Positions 9,522 to 17,926 of a stretch of 61,102 nt of DNA are shown here, one piece after another. The DNA is from Vicinamibacteria bacterium (GTDB lineage: Bacteria; Acidobacteriota; Vicinamibacteria; Fen-336; JAGNNV01). The first letter of the stretch is position 1, and each line of letters starts with the position of its first letter. Location of the stretch: assembly GCA_019694155.1 (NCBI GenBank), contig JAIBCN010000120.1:1-61102 (forward strand). The letters are read 5' to 3'. Position numbers and translations under genes: made by a program. The notes under the pieces were generated by a model. It searched no databases. It was given only the letters and a program-made list of their open reading frames with translations, and had not been told where the DNA came from.

Positions 9522-12205
9522 GTGGGGGCGATGCGGGAGGCCCGGCGCGCCGGCACGTAGGCCGCGAGCATGGTCACGAGCAGCATCGACGGGGCCACCA
9601 CGAGGTAGGCCACGAAGTCGACGCGTCCGGCGTTGAAGAGCATCGCGTTCATGAGCTGCTCCACCCCCAGGCCCAGGACGAGTCCGATCGCGGTCCCGGC
9701 GCCCACGAGCAGGAGCCCCTTCCCCATCACCAGCCGCAACACGTCCGAACGGCCCGCGCCGATGGCCATGCGGATACCGATCTCGCGCGTCCGCCGGCTC
9801 ACGTTGTAGGCCATCAGCCCGTACAGACCCGCGCTCGCGAGCAGCAGGCCCACGAGCCCCATGGTGCCGACCATGTCGACCGCGACCCCCGGGCCTTCCA
9901 CCGCGTGATACCGGTACAGATCGCGGTAGGTGCGCAGCTCCGAGATCGGCAGGTTCGCGTCGAGGCTCCGCACGACCCCCTTGAGCGGCTCGACCCGTTG
10001 CAGGGGATCGGCGTTCGTCCGCAGCAGCAGGACGAGGCGCGCCACCGGGTGCTGGGCCACGGGGAGGTATACGAAGTCCGTGGGCGTCTCGGTGGTGCCC
10101 CGGTACTTGACGGTCTGCGCGATCCCCACGATCTCGACAGAGGGTCCGGTGCTTCGCTCGAGCCGGAGGCGCTTGCCCACCACGTCGGCGAGGGCCAGGG
10201 CCGGCCAGTAGTGCCTCGCGAACTGTTCGTTCACGACCGCCACTCTCGGTGCGTCCACCTTGTCGGTGGGCAGAACGCCCCGGCCCCACAGAATCGGAAT
10301 GCCCATGGTTTGGAAGAAGCCCTCGTCCACGGTGTCCATCGTCGAGATGAAGTTCTCCCGGTCGCGCGGCATCTCCAGGCCATCGGGCACGAAAGCAAGG
10401 CGGTCGAAATCGTCGAGACCGAGCGGAGGGCTCTGGGTGAGGCCGACGGCCTCGACGCCGGGGAGGGAGCGGGCGCGGGCGGTGAGCTGCTCGTAGAACC
10501 GGAGGCTCTGTCCGAGGTCGTACTGCACGAGGCGCGGGTCGAAGCGGGCCATGAGCAGCGGGGCATCGGCGAACCGCGTGCCGTCGACCATGCTTTGCTG
10601 GAAGCTGCGGGACATCAGGAACGCCGCGGTGAGGAGCATCAGCGACATGGACACCTGGGCGACCACGAGGACGTTGCGGCCCCACAATCGTCTGCGTCCG
10701 GGCAGCTCCTCGTCCGCCGACTTGAGCCCCTTCACCAGGTCGGCACGGGTGCTCTGCAGCGCGGGGGCGAGACCGCAGGCAATCGCGCAGAGGAGCGAGA
10801 CAAGCACGCTCGCCATGAGGATGCGAACATCCATCCGGAAGGGCACGGTCACCGGCAGTTCGGAAGGGATCTGGAACTTCTGCATGAGACTGAGGCTCCC
10901 GTAACCGACGACGATGCCGCCGAGCCCGCCCATGAGGGCAAGGAGGAGACTCTCGGTGAGAAGGAGCCTGACGAGCCGGAGGCGTCCCGCGCCCATCGAC
11001 AGGCGGATGGCGATCTCGCGCGTTCGCGTGCTGGCGCGGCTGAGCAGGAGTCCGGCCACGTTGGTGCACGCCACGAGCAGGACGGCCACCGCGAGGACGG
11101 AAAAGATCACGCTGAATTTCCAGTTGATGTCGTCGCCGCGCGTCCGCATCTCGAACTGAGTGCGCACGGCGGCGCCGCGGTCACGGCTGACCTGGGGGTG
11201 ATCGCGTTCAAAGCCCCGGGCGAGGGCCGCGAGTTCCGCCCGCGCCTCGGCCAGGGTCGCGTCCGGCCTGAGGCGCGCCTTCACATTCAGTTCGCGGTCG
11301 TCCCGATCCTCGAAGAAGTTCTTCGCGGGATTGGTGGAAAAAACCGGAGCCATGGCAAGGGGCACGTAGAAGTCAGGCCGCATGAAGATGAACATCCCCT
11401 GGAACTCATTCGGCGCCACGCCGACCACCGTGAAGTCGCGGCCGTTCAGGCGGACGACTCGGCCCACCACCGAAGGGTCGGAGGCGAACTCGCGCTTCCA
11501 GAAATCCGGCCCGAGGACGACGACCGCGTCCCGCCCGGGGGCCAGGTCCTCATCATCGCGAAACACCCGCCCGGCCTGGGGTTCCACTCCGAGGACCCGG
11601 AAGTAGTTCCCCGAGACCATCATGCCGCCCCTCACCTGGGGCGTCTCTCCCGGCCGGGCGCTGAAGCCGACCGATTGAGGGCTGACGCTCGCCACGACGC
11701 CTTCGTAGCTCCGGGTGTTGTCGCGGATGTCGAGATACTCGCGGTACGAGAAGGCGCCGAACGCGGTGTCGCGCGACGTGCTCACGAGAGTGACCACTCG
11801 GCCCGGGTCGGGCACCGGATAGGGCCGGAAGATCAGGGCGTCGACCATGCTGAAGGGCGTCGAGGTCATGCCGATGCCGAGGGCGAGGGTGATCACCACG
11901 AGGGCGGCGAGCCCGGGCGCGCGGCGCAGGCTCCGCGCGGCGAAGCGCAGGTCGTCGATGAAATCGGTGAGCCAATGTACGCGGCGGGCGTCCCGCATTT
12001 CCTCCTTGCGCTGCTCGAGGCCGTCCATCGCCCGCAGGGCCTGCTGCCGGGCCTGCTCGGGGGAGAGGCCGTTCCGCACGGCCTCCTCGATCCGGTTCTC
12101 CATGTGGAAGCGAAGCTCCTCCTCGAGCTCGAGCTCCACCTGGCGGCGTCGGAAGATGGACCTGATCCGGAGGGGCAACGTGAACAGCCAGTGTTCCAGG
12201 CGCAT
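9500..12205 (-). CDS. ADOP-family ABC permease (MacB/FtsX-like)
   Basis: A 901-residue membrane protein of the acidobacterial duplicated orphan permease family. An N-terminal region (EEELRFHMENRIEEAVRNGL) precedes the first helix (LAALVVITLALGIG). A MacB-like periplasmic domain, FtsX helices, a second MacB/FtsX half and the closing RTREIGIRMAIGAGRSDVL motif follow. These proteins have permease halves but no ATPase, and their transport role is not established. The start at 12205 gives the canonical beginning (MRLEHWLF); the PadR gene stops 5 bases upstream, so the two are one transcription unit, as is usual for this family. Confidence 0.9.
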   Translation of the reverse strand: MRLEHWLFTLPLRIRSIFRRRQVELELEEELRFHMENRIEEAVRNGLSPEQARQQALRAMDGLEQRKEEMRDARRVHWLTDFIDDLRFAARSLRRAPGLAALVVITLALGIGMTSTPFSMVDALIFRPYPVPDPGRVVTLVSTSRDTAFGAFSYREYLDIRDNTRSYEGVVASVSPQSVGFSARPGETPQVRGGMMVSGNYFRVLGVEPQAGRVFRDDEDLAPGRDAVVVLGPDFWKREFASDPSVVGRVVRLNGRDFTVVGVAPNEFQGMFIFMRPDFYVPLAMAPVFSTNPAKNFFEDRDDRELNVKARLRPDATLAEARAELAALARGFERDHPQVSRDRGAAVRTQFEMRTRGDDINWKFSVIFSVLAVAVLLVACTNVAGLLLSRASTRTREIAIRLSMGAGRLRLVRLLLTESLLLALMGGLGGIVVGYGSLSLMQKFQIPSELPVTVPFRMDVRILMASVLVSLLCAIACGLAPALQSTRADLVKGLKSADEELPGRRRLWGRNVLVVAQVSMSLMLLTAAFLMSRSFQQSMVDGTRFADAPLLMARFDPRLVQYDLGQSLRFYEQLTARARSLPGVEAVGLTQSPPLGLDDFDRLAFVPDGLEMPRDRENFISTMDTVDEGFFQTMGIPILWGRGVLPTDKVDAPRVAVVNEQFARHYWPALALADVVGKRLRLERSTGPSVEIVGIAQTVKYRGTTETPTDFVYLPVAQHPVARLVLLLRTNADPLQRVEPLKGVVRSLDANLPISELRTYRDLYRYHAVEGPGVAVDMVGTMGLVGLLLASAGLYGLMAYNVSRRTREIGIRMAIGAGRSDVLRLVMGKGLLLVGAGTAIGLVLGLGVEQLMNAMLFNAGRVDFVAYLVVAPSMLLVTMLAAYVPARRASRIAPTQALRCE

Positions 12206-12210
12206 GACCG

Positions 12211-12546
12211 CTAGGCCTCCGTGAGTTGGACGACGTAAGAGATGGCGGACGAAAGCCTCTGCCAGTTGGCGGTCTCGGATTCGAGTTCCTTCCGCCCGAG
12301 GCGGGTGAGCGAATAGAACTTGGCGCGGCGGTTGTTCTCCGTCTGCTTCCACTCCGCGGTGATCCAGCCTTCCTGCTCCAGCTTGTGCAGCGCCGGGTAG
12401 AGCGAGCCCTCGCTCACCTGCAGCACGTCGCCGGAGATCGACCGGAGGCGAAGGCTGATGGCCCAGCCGTGCATCGGCTCGAGCGCGAGGATCTTCAGGA
12501 GCAGCAGGTCAAGTGTGCCCTGGACGAGGTCGGATGGCTTGCTCAT
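12211..12546 (-). CDS. PadR-family transcriptional regulator
   Basis: A winged-helix repressor of the short PadR type (111 residues from the ATG at 12546). It carries [16 protein letters not shown], then [10 protein letters not shown] and the wing region [23 protein letters not shown], then [12 protein letters not shown]. The ATG at 12546 gives the usual family start ([10 protein letters not shown]). A GTG at 12573 would add nine residues and has a better purine-rich site before it, but lies inside an inverted repeat. It is immediately upstream of the ADOP permease gene and probably controls it. Confidence 0.9.
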   Translation of the reverse strand: MSKPSDLVQGTLDLLLLKILALEPMHGWAISLRLRSISGDVLQVSEGSLYPALHKLEQEGWITAEWKQTENNRRAKFYSLTRLGRKELESETANWQRLSSAISYVVQLTEA

Positions 12547-12554
12547 ATCGGTTT

Positions 12555-12585
12555 CCGAGGGGAGTGTATCCACAACTCCCCTCGG
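12555..12585. promoter_or_regulatory. Perfect 11-bp inverted repeat, candidate PadR operator
   Basis: The arms CCGAGGGGAGT (12555-12565) and ACTCCCCTCGG (12575-12585) are separated by nine bases, and the centre also contains TGT-N4-ACA. It sits just upstream of the padR start at 12546 and between padR and the divergent monooxygenase gene. Position and symmetry fit an autoregulatory operator for the PadR dimer. Confidence 0.5.
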
Positions 12586-12646
12586 TAAGCAAGGGAAGTA
12601 TTGGACAGCCCTCCGTCAGGGGCCAGGAGGTAGCGTCTCGGGACCG

Positions 12647-13627
12647 ATGATCCCCTTCTCCGTTCTCGACCTCTCTCCGATTGTCGAAGGCGGCAGCGCC
12701 GCGCAGGCTTTCCGCAACACCCTCGACCTCGCGCAGCACGCGGAGCGCTGGGGCTACAGGCGTTTCTGGCTCGCCGAGCATCACAACATGCCGGGAATCG
12801 CGAGCGCCGCCACCGCCGTTCTCATCGGACACGTGGGCGCCGGCACCACGAGCATCCGGATCGGGGCCGGCGGGATCATGCTGCCCAACTGGGCGCCTCT
12901 GCAGATCGCCGAACAGTTCGGGACCCTCGCCTCTCTCTTCCCCGGCCGCGTGGATCTGGGTCTCGGCCGGGCGCCCGGCACCGACCGCGCGGCGGCGCGG
13001 GCGCTCCGTCGGTCCTTGAACTCGCATCCCGACGAATTCCCGAACGACGTGGTCGAGCTGATGGAGTTCCTGCGCGAGGCCCGCCCCGATCAGGCGGTAC
13101 AGGCGGTGCCGGGTTCCGGCGTCGACGTGCCCGTGTGGATTCTTGGCTCCAGCACGTTCGGCGCCCAGGTGGCGGCCGGTCTGGGTCTGCCTTTCTCCTT
13201 CGCCTCCCACTTCGCGCCCGCGCTGCTCTTCGAAGCGTTGGCTCTGTATCGCGACGGCTTCCGGCCTTCGGACCGTCTGGACCGGCCCTGCGTGATGCTC
13301 GGGGTGAACGTGGTCGCCGCCGAGACCGACGAGGAGGCGCGCTTTCTCGCTTCGTCAGGCCGCCAGTCGTTCGCCAGCCTCCGGGAGGGACGCCCGACGC
13401 GATTGCCGCCGCCGTCGAAGGAGTGGGAGCCCGACCCGCGCGAACCACGCGACCCCGTGCTGCGGCCGCGCGTCTCATTCGTCGGCTCCGCCGGCACACT
13501 GGGGCGGGAAATGCGTGAATTCGTCGAGCGCACGGGCGCGGACGAGTTGATCATCGTGTCGCACATCTACGATCACGCGGCTCGGCTTCGGTCTTACGAG
13601 ATCGCGGCCGGGATCATGCGAGAGTGA
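12647..13627 (+). CDS. LLM-class flavin-dependent oxidoreductase
   Basis: A 326-residue luciferase-like monooxygenase fold protein of the bacterial single-chain type. It begins [19 protein letters not shown] and has the conserved [23 protein letters not shown], then [22 protein letters not shown] and [17 protein letters not shown], all diagnostic for this subgroup. The ATG at 12647 is 101 bases divergent from the padR start. The protein likely uses FMNH2 and oxygen; its substrate is unknown. The 3' end is unusually rich in GATC sites ahead of the SeqA-like gene. Confidence 0.9.
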   Translation: MIPFSVLDLSPIVEGGSAAQAFRNTLDLAQHAERWGYRRFWLAEHHNMPGIASAATAVLIGHVGAGTTSIRIGAGGIMLPNWAPLQIAEQFGTLASLFPGRVDLGLGRAPGTDRAAARALRRSLNSHPDEFPNDVVELMEFLREARPDQAVQAVPGSGVDVPVWILGSSTFGAQVAAGLGLPFSFASHFAPALLFEALALYRDGFRPSDRLDRPCVMLGVNVVAAETDEEARFLASSGRQSFASLREGRPTRLPPPSKEWEPDPREPRDPVLRPRVSFVGSAGTLGREMREFVERTGADELIIVSHIYDHAARLRSYEIAAGIMRE

Positions 13628-13755
13628 GCGCGTCCGCCTTCGGGACCGAAGATCCCAAAGACGGACACTCCGCGCAGGGGCCGGTTCGGAATCCTCGACG
13701 CTTCGGCCCGGCCCGCGCGTGGCATGCGACTTGTATGCCCGGGCTTGAAGATCTC

Positions 13756-14265
13756 ATGAAGACGGTCGAGCTCAGCGAGGAAACGCACACCGCCCTGGAG
13801 CGGCTCGCCGCGGAGCGGGGGGTCACTCTCGACCAGGCCATCGCGGAGCTTCTGCGCGGCGTCCGTCTCCAGCCCTCCGCTGACAGCGTGTCCCAGCTGC
13901 TCGCCGATCCCGGCTTTCGCGGACAGGCCGACCCGGTGGAGCGATATCTCGCCCTTCTCGCGTGCTGCGCCAGGAATCACGCGAGCGATTTCGCCGATTT
14001 CATCTCCCATCAGGAGAGCGGTCACCGCTACCTCATGCTCAGCCGCGAAGAGGTCCAGGAGGTCCGCGCCCACAATCACTCCCGGCAGATCGACGGCACC
14101 CAGTACTGGGCGGTGATGACCATCGACCCGAAAAGCCAGCGGCGGTTCGTGCGTCGCCTCCTGGAGTTCATCGGATGCCGGGACGACGCGGTGACTGAGG
14201 CCTGCCGCGCTCTCGGCCTCGACCGCGGCGATTCCGAGCGCTCGCGACACATCGGCGCGGCCTGA
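13756..14265 (+). CDS. SeqA-like protein
   Basis: A 169-residue protein that aligns with E. coli SeqA (181 residues), recalled from memory. The N-terminus MKTVEL matches MKTIEV of the SeqA oligomerisation domain. The C-terminal domain aligns without gaps from Y117-W118 (E. coli Y145-W146) to C150 (C178), and R91 sits at the phosphate-contacting R118. The two asparagines that read hemimethylated GATC (N150, N152) are T122 and D124 here. SeqA sequesters newly replicated oriC in gammaproteobacteria. Outside that group the role here is unknown; it may bind DNA with altered specificity. An upstream in-frame start exists, but the chosen ATG matches the family start. No Dam methylase is in the window. 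Confidence 0.72.
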   Translation: MKTVELSEETHTALERLAAERGVTLDQAIAELLRGVRLQPSADSVSQLLADPGFRGQADPVERYLALLACCARNHASDFADFISHQESGHRYLMLSREEVQEVRAHNHSRQIDGTQYWAVMTIDPKSQRRFVRRLLEFIGCRDDAVTEACRALGLDRGDSERSRHIGAA

Positions 14266-14298
14266 TCGTTCCCGCGCGCGCCGGCGGGCAGACCGGGC

Positions 14299-15270
14299 TC
14301 AGGAACCGGTCGCGAGGCCGATGAAGCGACGCCTCACCACCGCTTCCCAGCGCGGGTGCCAGTTGTACTGGTGCACGATGGACGGAATCGGGTGCGGTGG
14401 AAGGAGGATGTCGCCACCCTCGGTCTCGGCGAGGGCGAGAGGATCCTCGATGCCCATCGTGAGCACCGCGCCCAGCCCGTTTCCCACGAGGGCGGCCGCG
14501 GGAAGGCGACCGGTGTGAATCAGCCAGTTGTGAACGCCCTGATCGAATCCGGGATCGCGGACCCTTCCGATCACCCGGTTCATTTCCGCAACCAGCAACT
14601 CCAGGTACGCGAAGATCGCCCGATGTTCTCCGATCGTCGTCCCCGAGCACGAGATGGGACAGGCGGAGATTCGAGCAAGCGCATCCTCACCGTAGAGCTG
14701 GCGGATCCACGCCGCGTTCTGCCGCTCGGCGCCGATCGAGTAGCGACTCGATTCGAGATAGAAGTTGAGGGGCGCGGGCGCCGGGGCGAGCGAGGGGTCG
14801 CGCTGGAACACGACATCCTTCACGTCGCTCAGCACAATGCGCTCGTAGCGGTGCTCGAGGCGGGAGAGGAAGTCGAGATAGTGAAGGTACCTGCTCGTGC
14901 CCGGCGGGTGGACGAGCAGCGCCGACCATCGGTCGAGACGGCCCCGGAGGCTCGCGGGGAGGGGCAGCCACCTCGCGAGGCGCGTTCCCAGAGGCAGCAG
15001 GCCCATCCGTCGCAGCGCCACGCGCGGAATTCGCCTCAGGAGGTGATCGGCCGGCCACGGCTGCGCCACCGCGATCAGCTCGACCCGGAATCGGGAGATG
15101 CGAGTGCGGTCGGATTCGCTCAGGTCGTGCACGAGCAGGGCGATATCGCCCTCGTAGCCGCTCGCGCGCAGGCTCGCAAGAAAGAGCGCGACCGTGTCGA
15201 AGTCGAAACCGAGGGCGGCTCCAAGCACCAGGGTGTGCGAGCGCCCGGAGGGTCCGGGCCGGCCGCTCAT
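14299..15270 (-). CDS. Glycosyltransferase-like protein (GT-A type)
   Basis: A 323-residue soluble protein. It begins with a nucleotide-sugar-enzyme-like strand (LVLGAALGFDFDTVALFLASLR), and near residue 145 has RIVLSDVKDVVFQRDP, a DxD-like motif characteristic of several GT-A glycosyltransferase families. Later GFDQGVHNWLIHTG and HQYNWHP fit the acceptor side and a metal-binding histidine. Exact family and sugar are not recognisable. It is the first gene of the large glycosylation locus and runs with the methyltransferase and two further minus-strand genes upstream of it. Confidence 0.6.
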   Translation of the reverse strand: MSGRPGPSGRSHTLVLGAALGFDFDTVALFLASLRASGYEGDIALLVHDLSESDRTRISRFRVELIAVAQPWPADHLLRRIPRVALRRMGLLPLGTRLARWLPLPASLRGRLDRWSALLVHPPGTSRYLHYLDFLSRLEHRYERIVLSDVKDVVFQRDPSLAPAPAPLNFYLESSRYSIGAERQNAAWIRQLYGEDALARISACPISCSGTTIGEHRAIFAYLELLVAEMNRVIGRVRDPGFDQGVHNWLIHTGRLPAAALVGNGLGAVLTMGIEDPLALAETEGGDILLPPHPIPSIVHQYNWHPRWEAVVRRRFIGLATGS

Positions 15271-15391
15271 CCACCCGTCGCCCGCAGAAAAGGCGCCCCC
15301 ACCATCCGGCCATGACTCGCGACCACGCGGCCTTCGCGTCCAGGCCGCGCCGCAGATTCAAGGCTCGCGTGGAGATCGACGCTATGCAGTC

Positions 15392-16039
15392 TCATCGCCC
15401 GGTCCTGCGCGCCACGATGAAGCCCACCGATACCGGCGGATCAACGCGCGCCACGATCTCAAACCCGGATCCTCCTTCGATCAGGGGCCGGATAAGGCGC
15501 GCCTTCTCCGTGTGCCAGTCGTGGGCGAAGAGCAGGGATCCCGCGCCCATGCGAGGCTCGAAGAAGCGCAGCTGCTCGAGAGTGGAGTCGGCGTCCTCGG
15601 GCCCGTCGAGCATCACGCAGTCGAGGCTGTCCGGACAGGATCCTGCCCGGTAGTCGCCGACATGGAAGGCGACGTGCGGGGCGAGCTCGGGCAGACGGTG
15701 TTCGAAGGCATGCCGCGCCGCCGCGGAGAGGGTCGCGTCGACCTCCCACGTGTGCAGCATTCCCGCGCCGTTTTGATGGAGCGCGAGGGCGGTGAAGAAG
15801 GTGCTGCCGCCCCCCTTCCAGGTTCCCACCTCGGCGCAACTGCGGGGCTTATGGGCGCGGAGGGTCCGCACGAGAAGCCGGCGCTCGGCGAACCACATCT
15901 GTCCTTCAAGGAACGGGCATCCCTCGAAGCACAGACGCATCTCCCGCGGCGCCAGGGAACGGACGATCCGCCACAGGGCGCGGAAGCGCGGGCCGGTGGC
16001 CTGGAGCGTTCGACGACGCGCAAGTTCCTGTTCGAGCAT
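15392..16039 (-). CDS. Class I SAM-dependent methyltransferase
   Basis: A 215-residue Rossmann-fold methyltransferase of the Methyltransf_24 type. Motif I is visible as SCAEVGTWKGGGSTFF near residue 70, followed by an acidic ribose-binding strand (LHTWEVDAT) and the motif DSLDCVMLDGPED. Such enzymes in polysaccharide and glycoprotein loci often O-methylate sugars, which here would cap or decorate the glycan; this is inferred from context only. Lies between two glycosyltransferase-like genes on the same strand. Confidence 0.8.
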   Translation of the reverse strand: MLEQELARRRTLQATGPRFRALWRIVRSLAPREMRLCFEGCPFLEGQMWFAERRLLVRTLRAHKPRSCAEVGTWKGGGSTFFTALALHQNGAGMLHTWEVDATLSAAARHAFEHRLPELAPHVAFHVGDYRAGSCPDSLDCVMLDGPEDADSTLEQLRFFEPRMGAGSLLFAHDWHTEKARLIRPLIEGGSGFEIVARVDPPVSVGFIVARRTGR

Positions 16040-16098
16040 GTTCCCCTTTGATTCGGTGGTGAGGTCGACTCTAGCCAGGCCCTACCTCGGGAGACGCG

Positions 16099-16806
16099 TC
16101 AATAGCCCCTGCTTCCGCTCAGGGCCCAAGAGAGCGAGCGGCGAGCCCATCTCCTCGCCCACGTCTCGATATCCCGCGGTCCCACGATCAGCGGGGTGTC
16201 CGTCTCGTCGAAGGGCTGACCCACGAACTGCCGCCCGCGGCGCCGCGTCGGGAACGGGCGGCGCGCGAAATATGGATCGTGCTCGAGCCAGGAGCCGCGG
16301 ACCCGAGGGGCAATGACCGCAGTGAGGAAGTCCTGGTCGGGCCCCCAGCGGTCCGCCTTCTCCCATGAACCGACGAGAGCGCTCATGTCCGGAATGGCGC
16401 CTCTCTTCGCGCCCCAGAGTCCGCCGAGTATCGGGGTGTCATGATCGGGGTGATCGCGCATGACATGAAAGGACGCGTCGCTCGCAAGCCAGGCGTCCAC
16501 CGCGGCGCGCTCCCGCGGATTGAGCCTCGAGTCGGCGTCTCGGGAAATCATCACTTCGACCAGGGGGTCGCCCGCCGCGTCGAATCTCCAGAAGAGTCCG
16601 CTCCAGTCGCCCGGTTCGTCCCGGAGACGCAGCTCCACGTTCGGAAACTGCCGCAGGCGCGCCAAGGTCTGTTCGGGAACCGAGGAACCGCAATGGAAGC
16701 GGCACACCCATCCCGGGTATATCCGCAGGGCGAGTTCGGCGTTCCGCACCGCGCCCGCCGTGTACTTGGGGTTGGCACCCCACAGACTGAAGCTGATCAC
16801 CTTCAC
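16099..16806 (-). CDS. Uncharacterised glycosyltransferase-like protein
   Basis: A 235-residue protein starting MKVISFSLWGANPKYTAGA, which resembles conserved proteins of unknown function found in polysaccharide loci. A central VEVMISRDADSRLNPRE is a DxD-type motif that would bind a nucleotide sugar and metal. DRWGPDQDFL follows, a usual partner motif. Its start codon overlaps the stop of the GT18-like gene by four bases, so the two are translationally coupled and probably act on the same glycan. The family is not firmly recognised. Confidence 0.6.
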   Translation of the reverse strand: MKVISFSLWGANPKYTAGAVRNAELALRIYPGWVCRFHCGSSVPEQTLARLRQFPNVELRLRDEPGDWSGLFWRFDAAGDPLVEVMISRDADSRLNPRERAAVDAWLASDASFHVMRDHPDHDTPILGGLWGAKRGAIPDMSALVGSWEKADRWGPDQDFLTAVIAPRVRGSWLEHDPYFARRPFPTRRRGRQFVGQPFDETDTPLIVGPRDIETWARRWARRSLSWALSGSRGY

Positions 16807-17840
16807 GCCGACGTTTCCACCTCCGACAATATCGCGGCAAGGCGTGACCGATAGGCGTCTCGGGTGAAATCGGCGAGGCCCTCGGGCAGGCAGCGTCTCC
16901 CTGAAGCGGGCCCGGCGCGTACGAGTGCTTCCACGGTACGAATCACCTGATCCGGCTCCGCGAGATCGACGCCAAGGACGTGGGGCGGACCGATGGCCGC
17001 GGCGACTGGATGTTGAGAGCCGAAGGAGATCCCGGGATTACCGTCCACGAGCCGCGACGGCGTGAAGGAAGGGTTCAGCAGCACGGCCCCCGCCGCCAGC
17101 GCCTCGAGTGCTGTAGGTCCCAGAATCGGATCTCCCAGGCCCAGAACGAAGCGGGCGCCAAGAAGGAGCTCCCTCCACACCCGGGGCTCCAGGTGTCCGT
17201 GATTCACGATGCCGTCTCCGGAGAGAGCCTCGGTGTCTCCCCATTCGACGGTGAGATGCATGGGCGCGCGGGTCGCGAGCGCCCGGATGAGCGCGCGCTC
17301 CCCGGGGCCGAAGTAGCGCGGTTCCTTTCCCCACACCACGCCGAAGCGGCGAGGCTTCTCGAGGCTTCGTTCGAACTCCACCGTCAGTTCGGACGCATTC
17401 GCAAAGAACGCCCCGGAGGGCGAGCGAAGCATGAAGCCGAGAAAGCGGTTGGCGAGGCCGGGGTAGCGATAGGGGACGAGATAGTCGCGCGGTGTCAGCG
17501 CCGCCGAAGCGGGGATCGCGGCTTCCGTCGTGCCGAACCACTCGAGGATGAAGGGGCGCGTCGACGAACGCCGCGGCAGAGGCAGGTAACGGGAGGCGAG
17601 GGCGAGCGACCAGGGATCGAGGAAGGCCACCGTGGGCTGATGGAATCGAAGGATCTGCCCGGCCCTCAGGCGCAGGAAACCTCGCAGGGTTCCCGTCCGG
17701 CGCGCGGCGATGCCGAGATCTTCAAGACCCGCGAGGAGCGATGCGGCCATGGCCATCTCGCCGGAAGGTCCGCCCCTCGAGGCTCTTCGTTCCCGGTCGG
17801 GATGGAGGGACGTCAGGTACACGAGTGCGGAAGCGCTCAC
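16803..17840 (-). CDS. GT18-family glycosyltransferase (MGAT5-like)
   Basis: A 345-residue protein whose C-terminal half matches the catalytic domain of eukaryotic alpha-1,6-mannosylglycoprotein beta-1,6-N-acetylglucosaminyltransferase (MGAT5, GT18). The shared pattern includes NHG at 213-215, GLGDPILGPTALEALAAG at 234-251 (GLGFPYEGPAPLEAIANG type in MGAT5), LNPSF at 255-259, SQHP at 275-278, and PPHVLGVDL at 285-293 (RPHVWTVDL type). It lacks the membrane anchor and N-terminal regulatory part of the animal enzyme. In eukaryotes this enzyme adds a branching GlcNAc to N-glycans. A branching role in the bacterial glycan is plausible but unproven. It is coupled to the downstream gene by a 4-base overlap. 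Confidence 0.75.
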   Translation of the reverse strand: MSASALVYLTSLHPDRERRASRGGPSGEMAMAASLLAGLEDLGIAARRTGTLRGFLRLRAGQILRFHQPTVAFLDPWSLALASRYLPLPRRSSTRPFILEWFGTTEAAIPASAALTPRDYLVPYRYPGLANRFLGFMLRSPSGAFFANASELTVEFERSLEKPRRFGVVWGKEPRYFGPGERALIRALATRAPMHLTVEWGDTEALSGDGIVNHGHLEPRVWRELLLGARFVLGLGDPILGPTALEALAAGAVLLNPSFTPSRLVDGNPGISFGSQHPVAAAIGPPHVLGVDLAEPDQVIRTVEALVRAGPASGRRCLPEGLADFTRDAYRSRLAAILSEVETSA

Positions 17841-17926
17841 CGCGCGACCCTACCGTGGCCTCCTCCAGGGAGCAACGACCGGCTGGTCCCGCGGATCGCG
17901 TGATACAAAGAGACCCCGGCCCGGCC

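Noticed and set aside
8624..12214. Very long open frame opposite the ADOP permease
   Set aside because: It covers the permease on the other strand and has no recognisable domain; the permease has full family motifs.
13624..13755. Upstream extension of the SeqA-like protein
   Set aside because: It adds a low-complexity segment with no counterpart in SeqA; the internal ATG matches the SeqA start (MKT).
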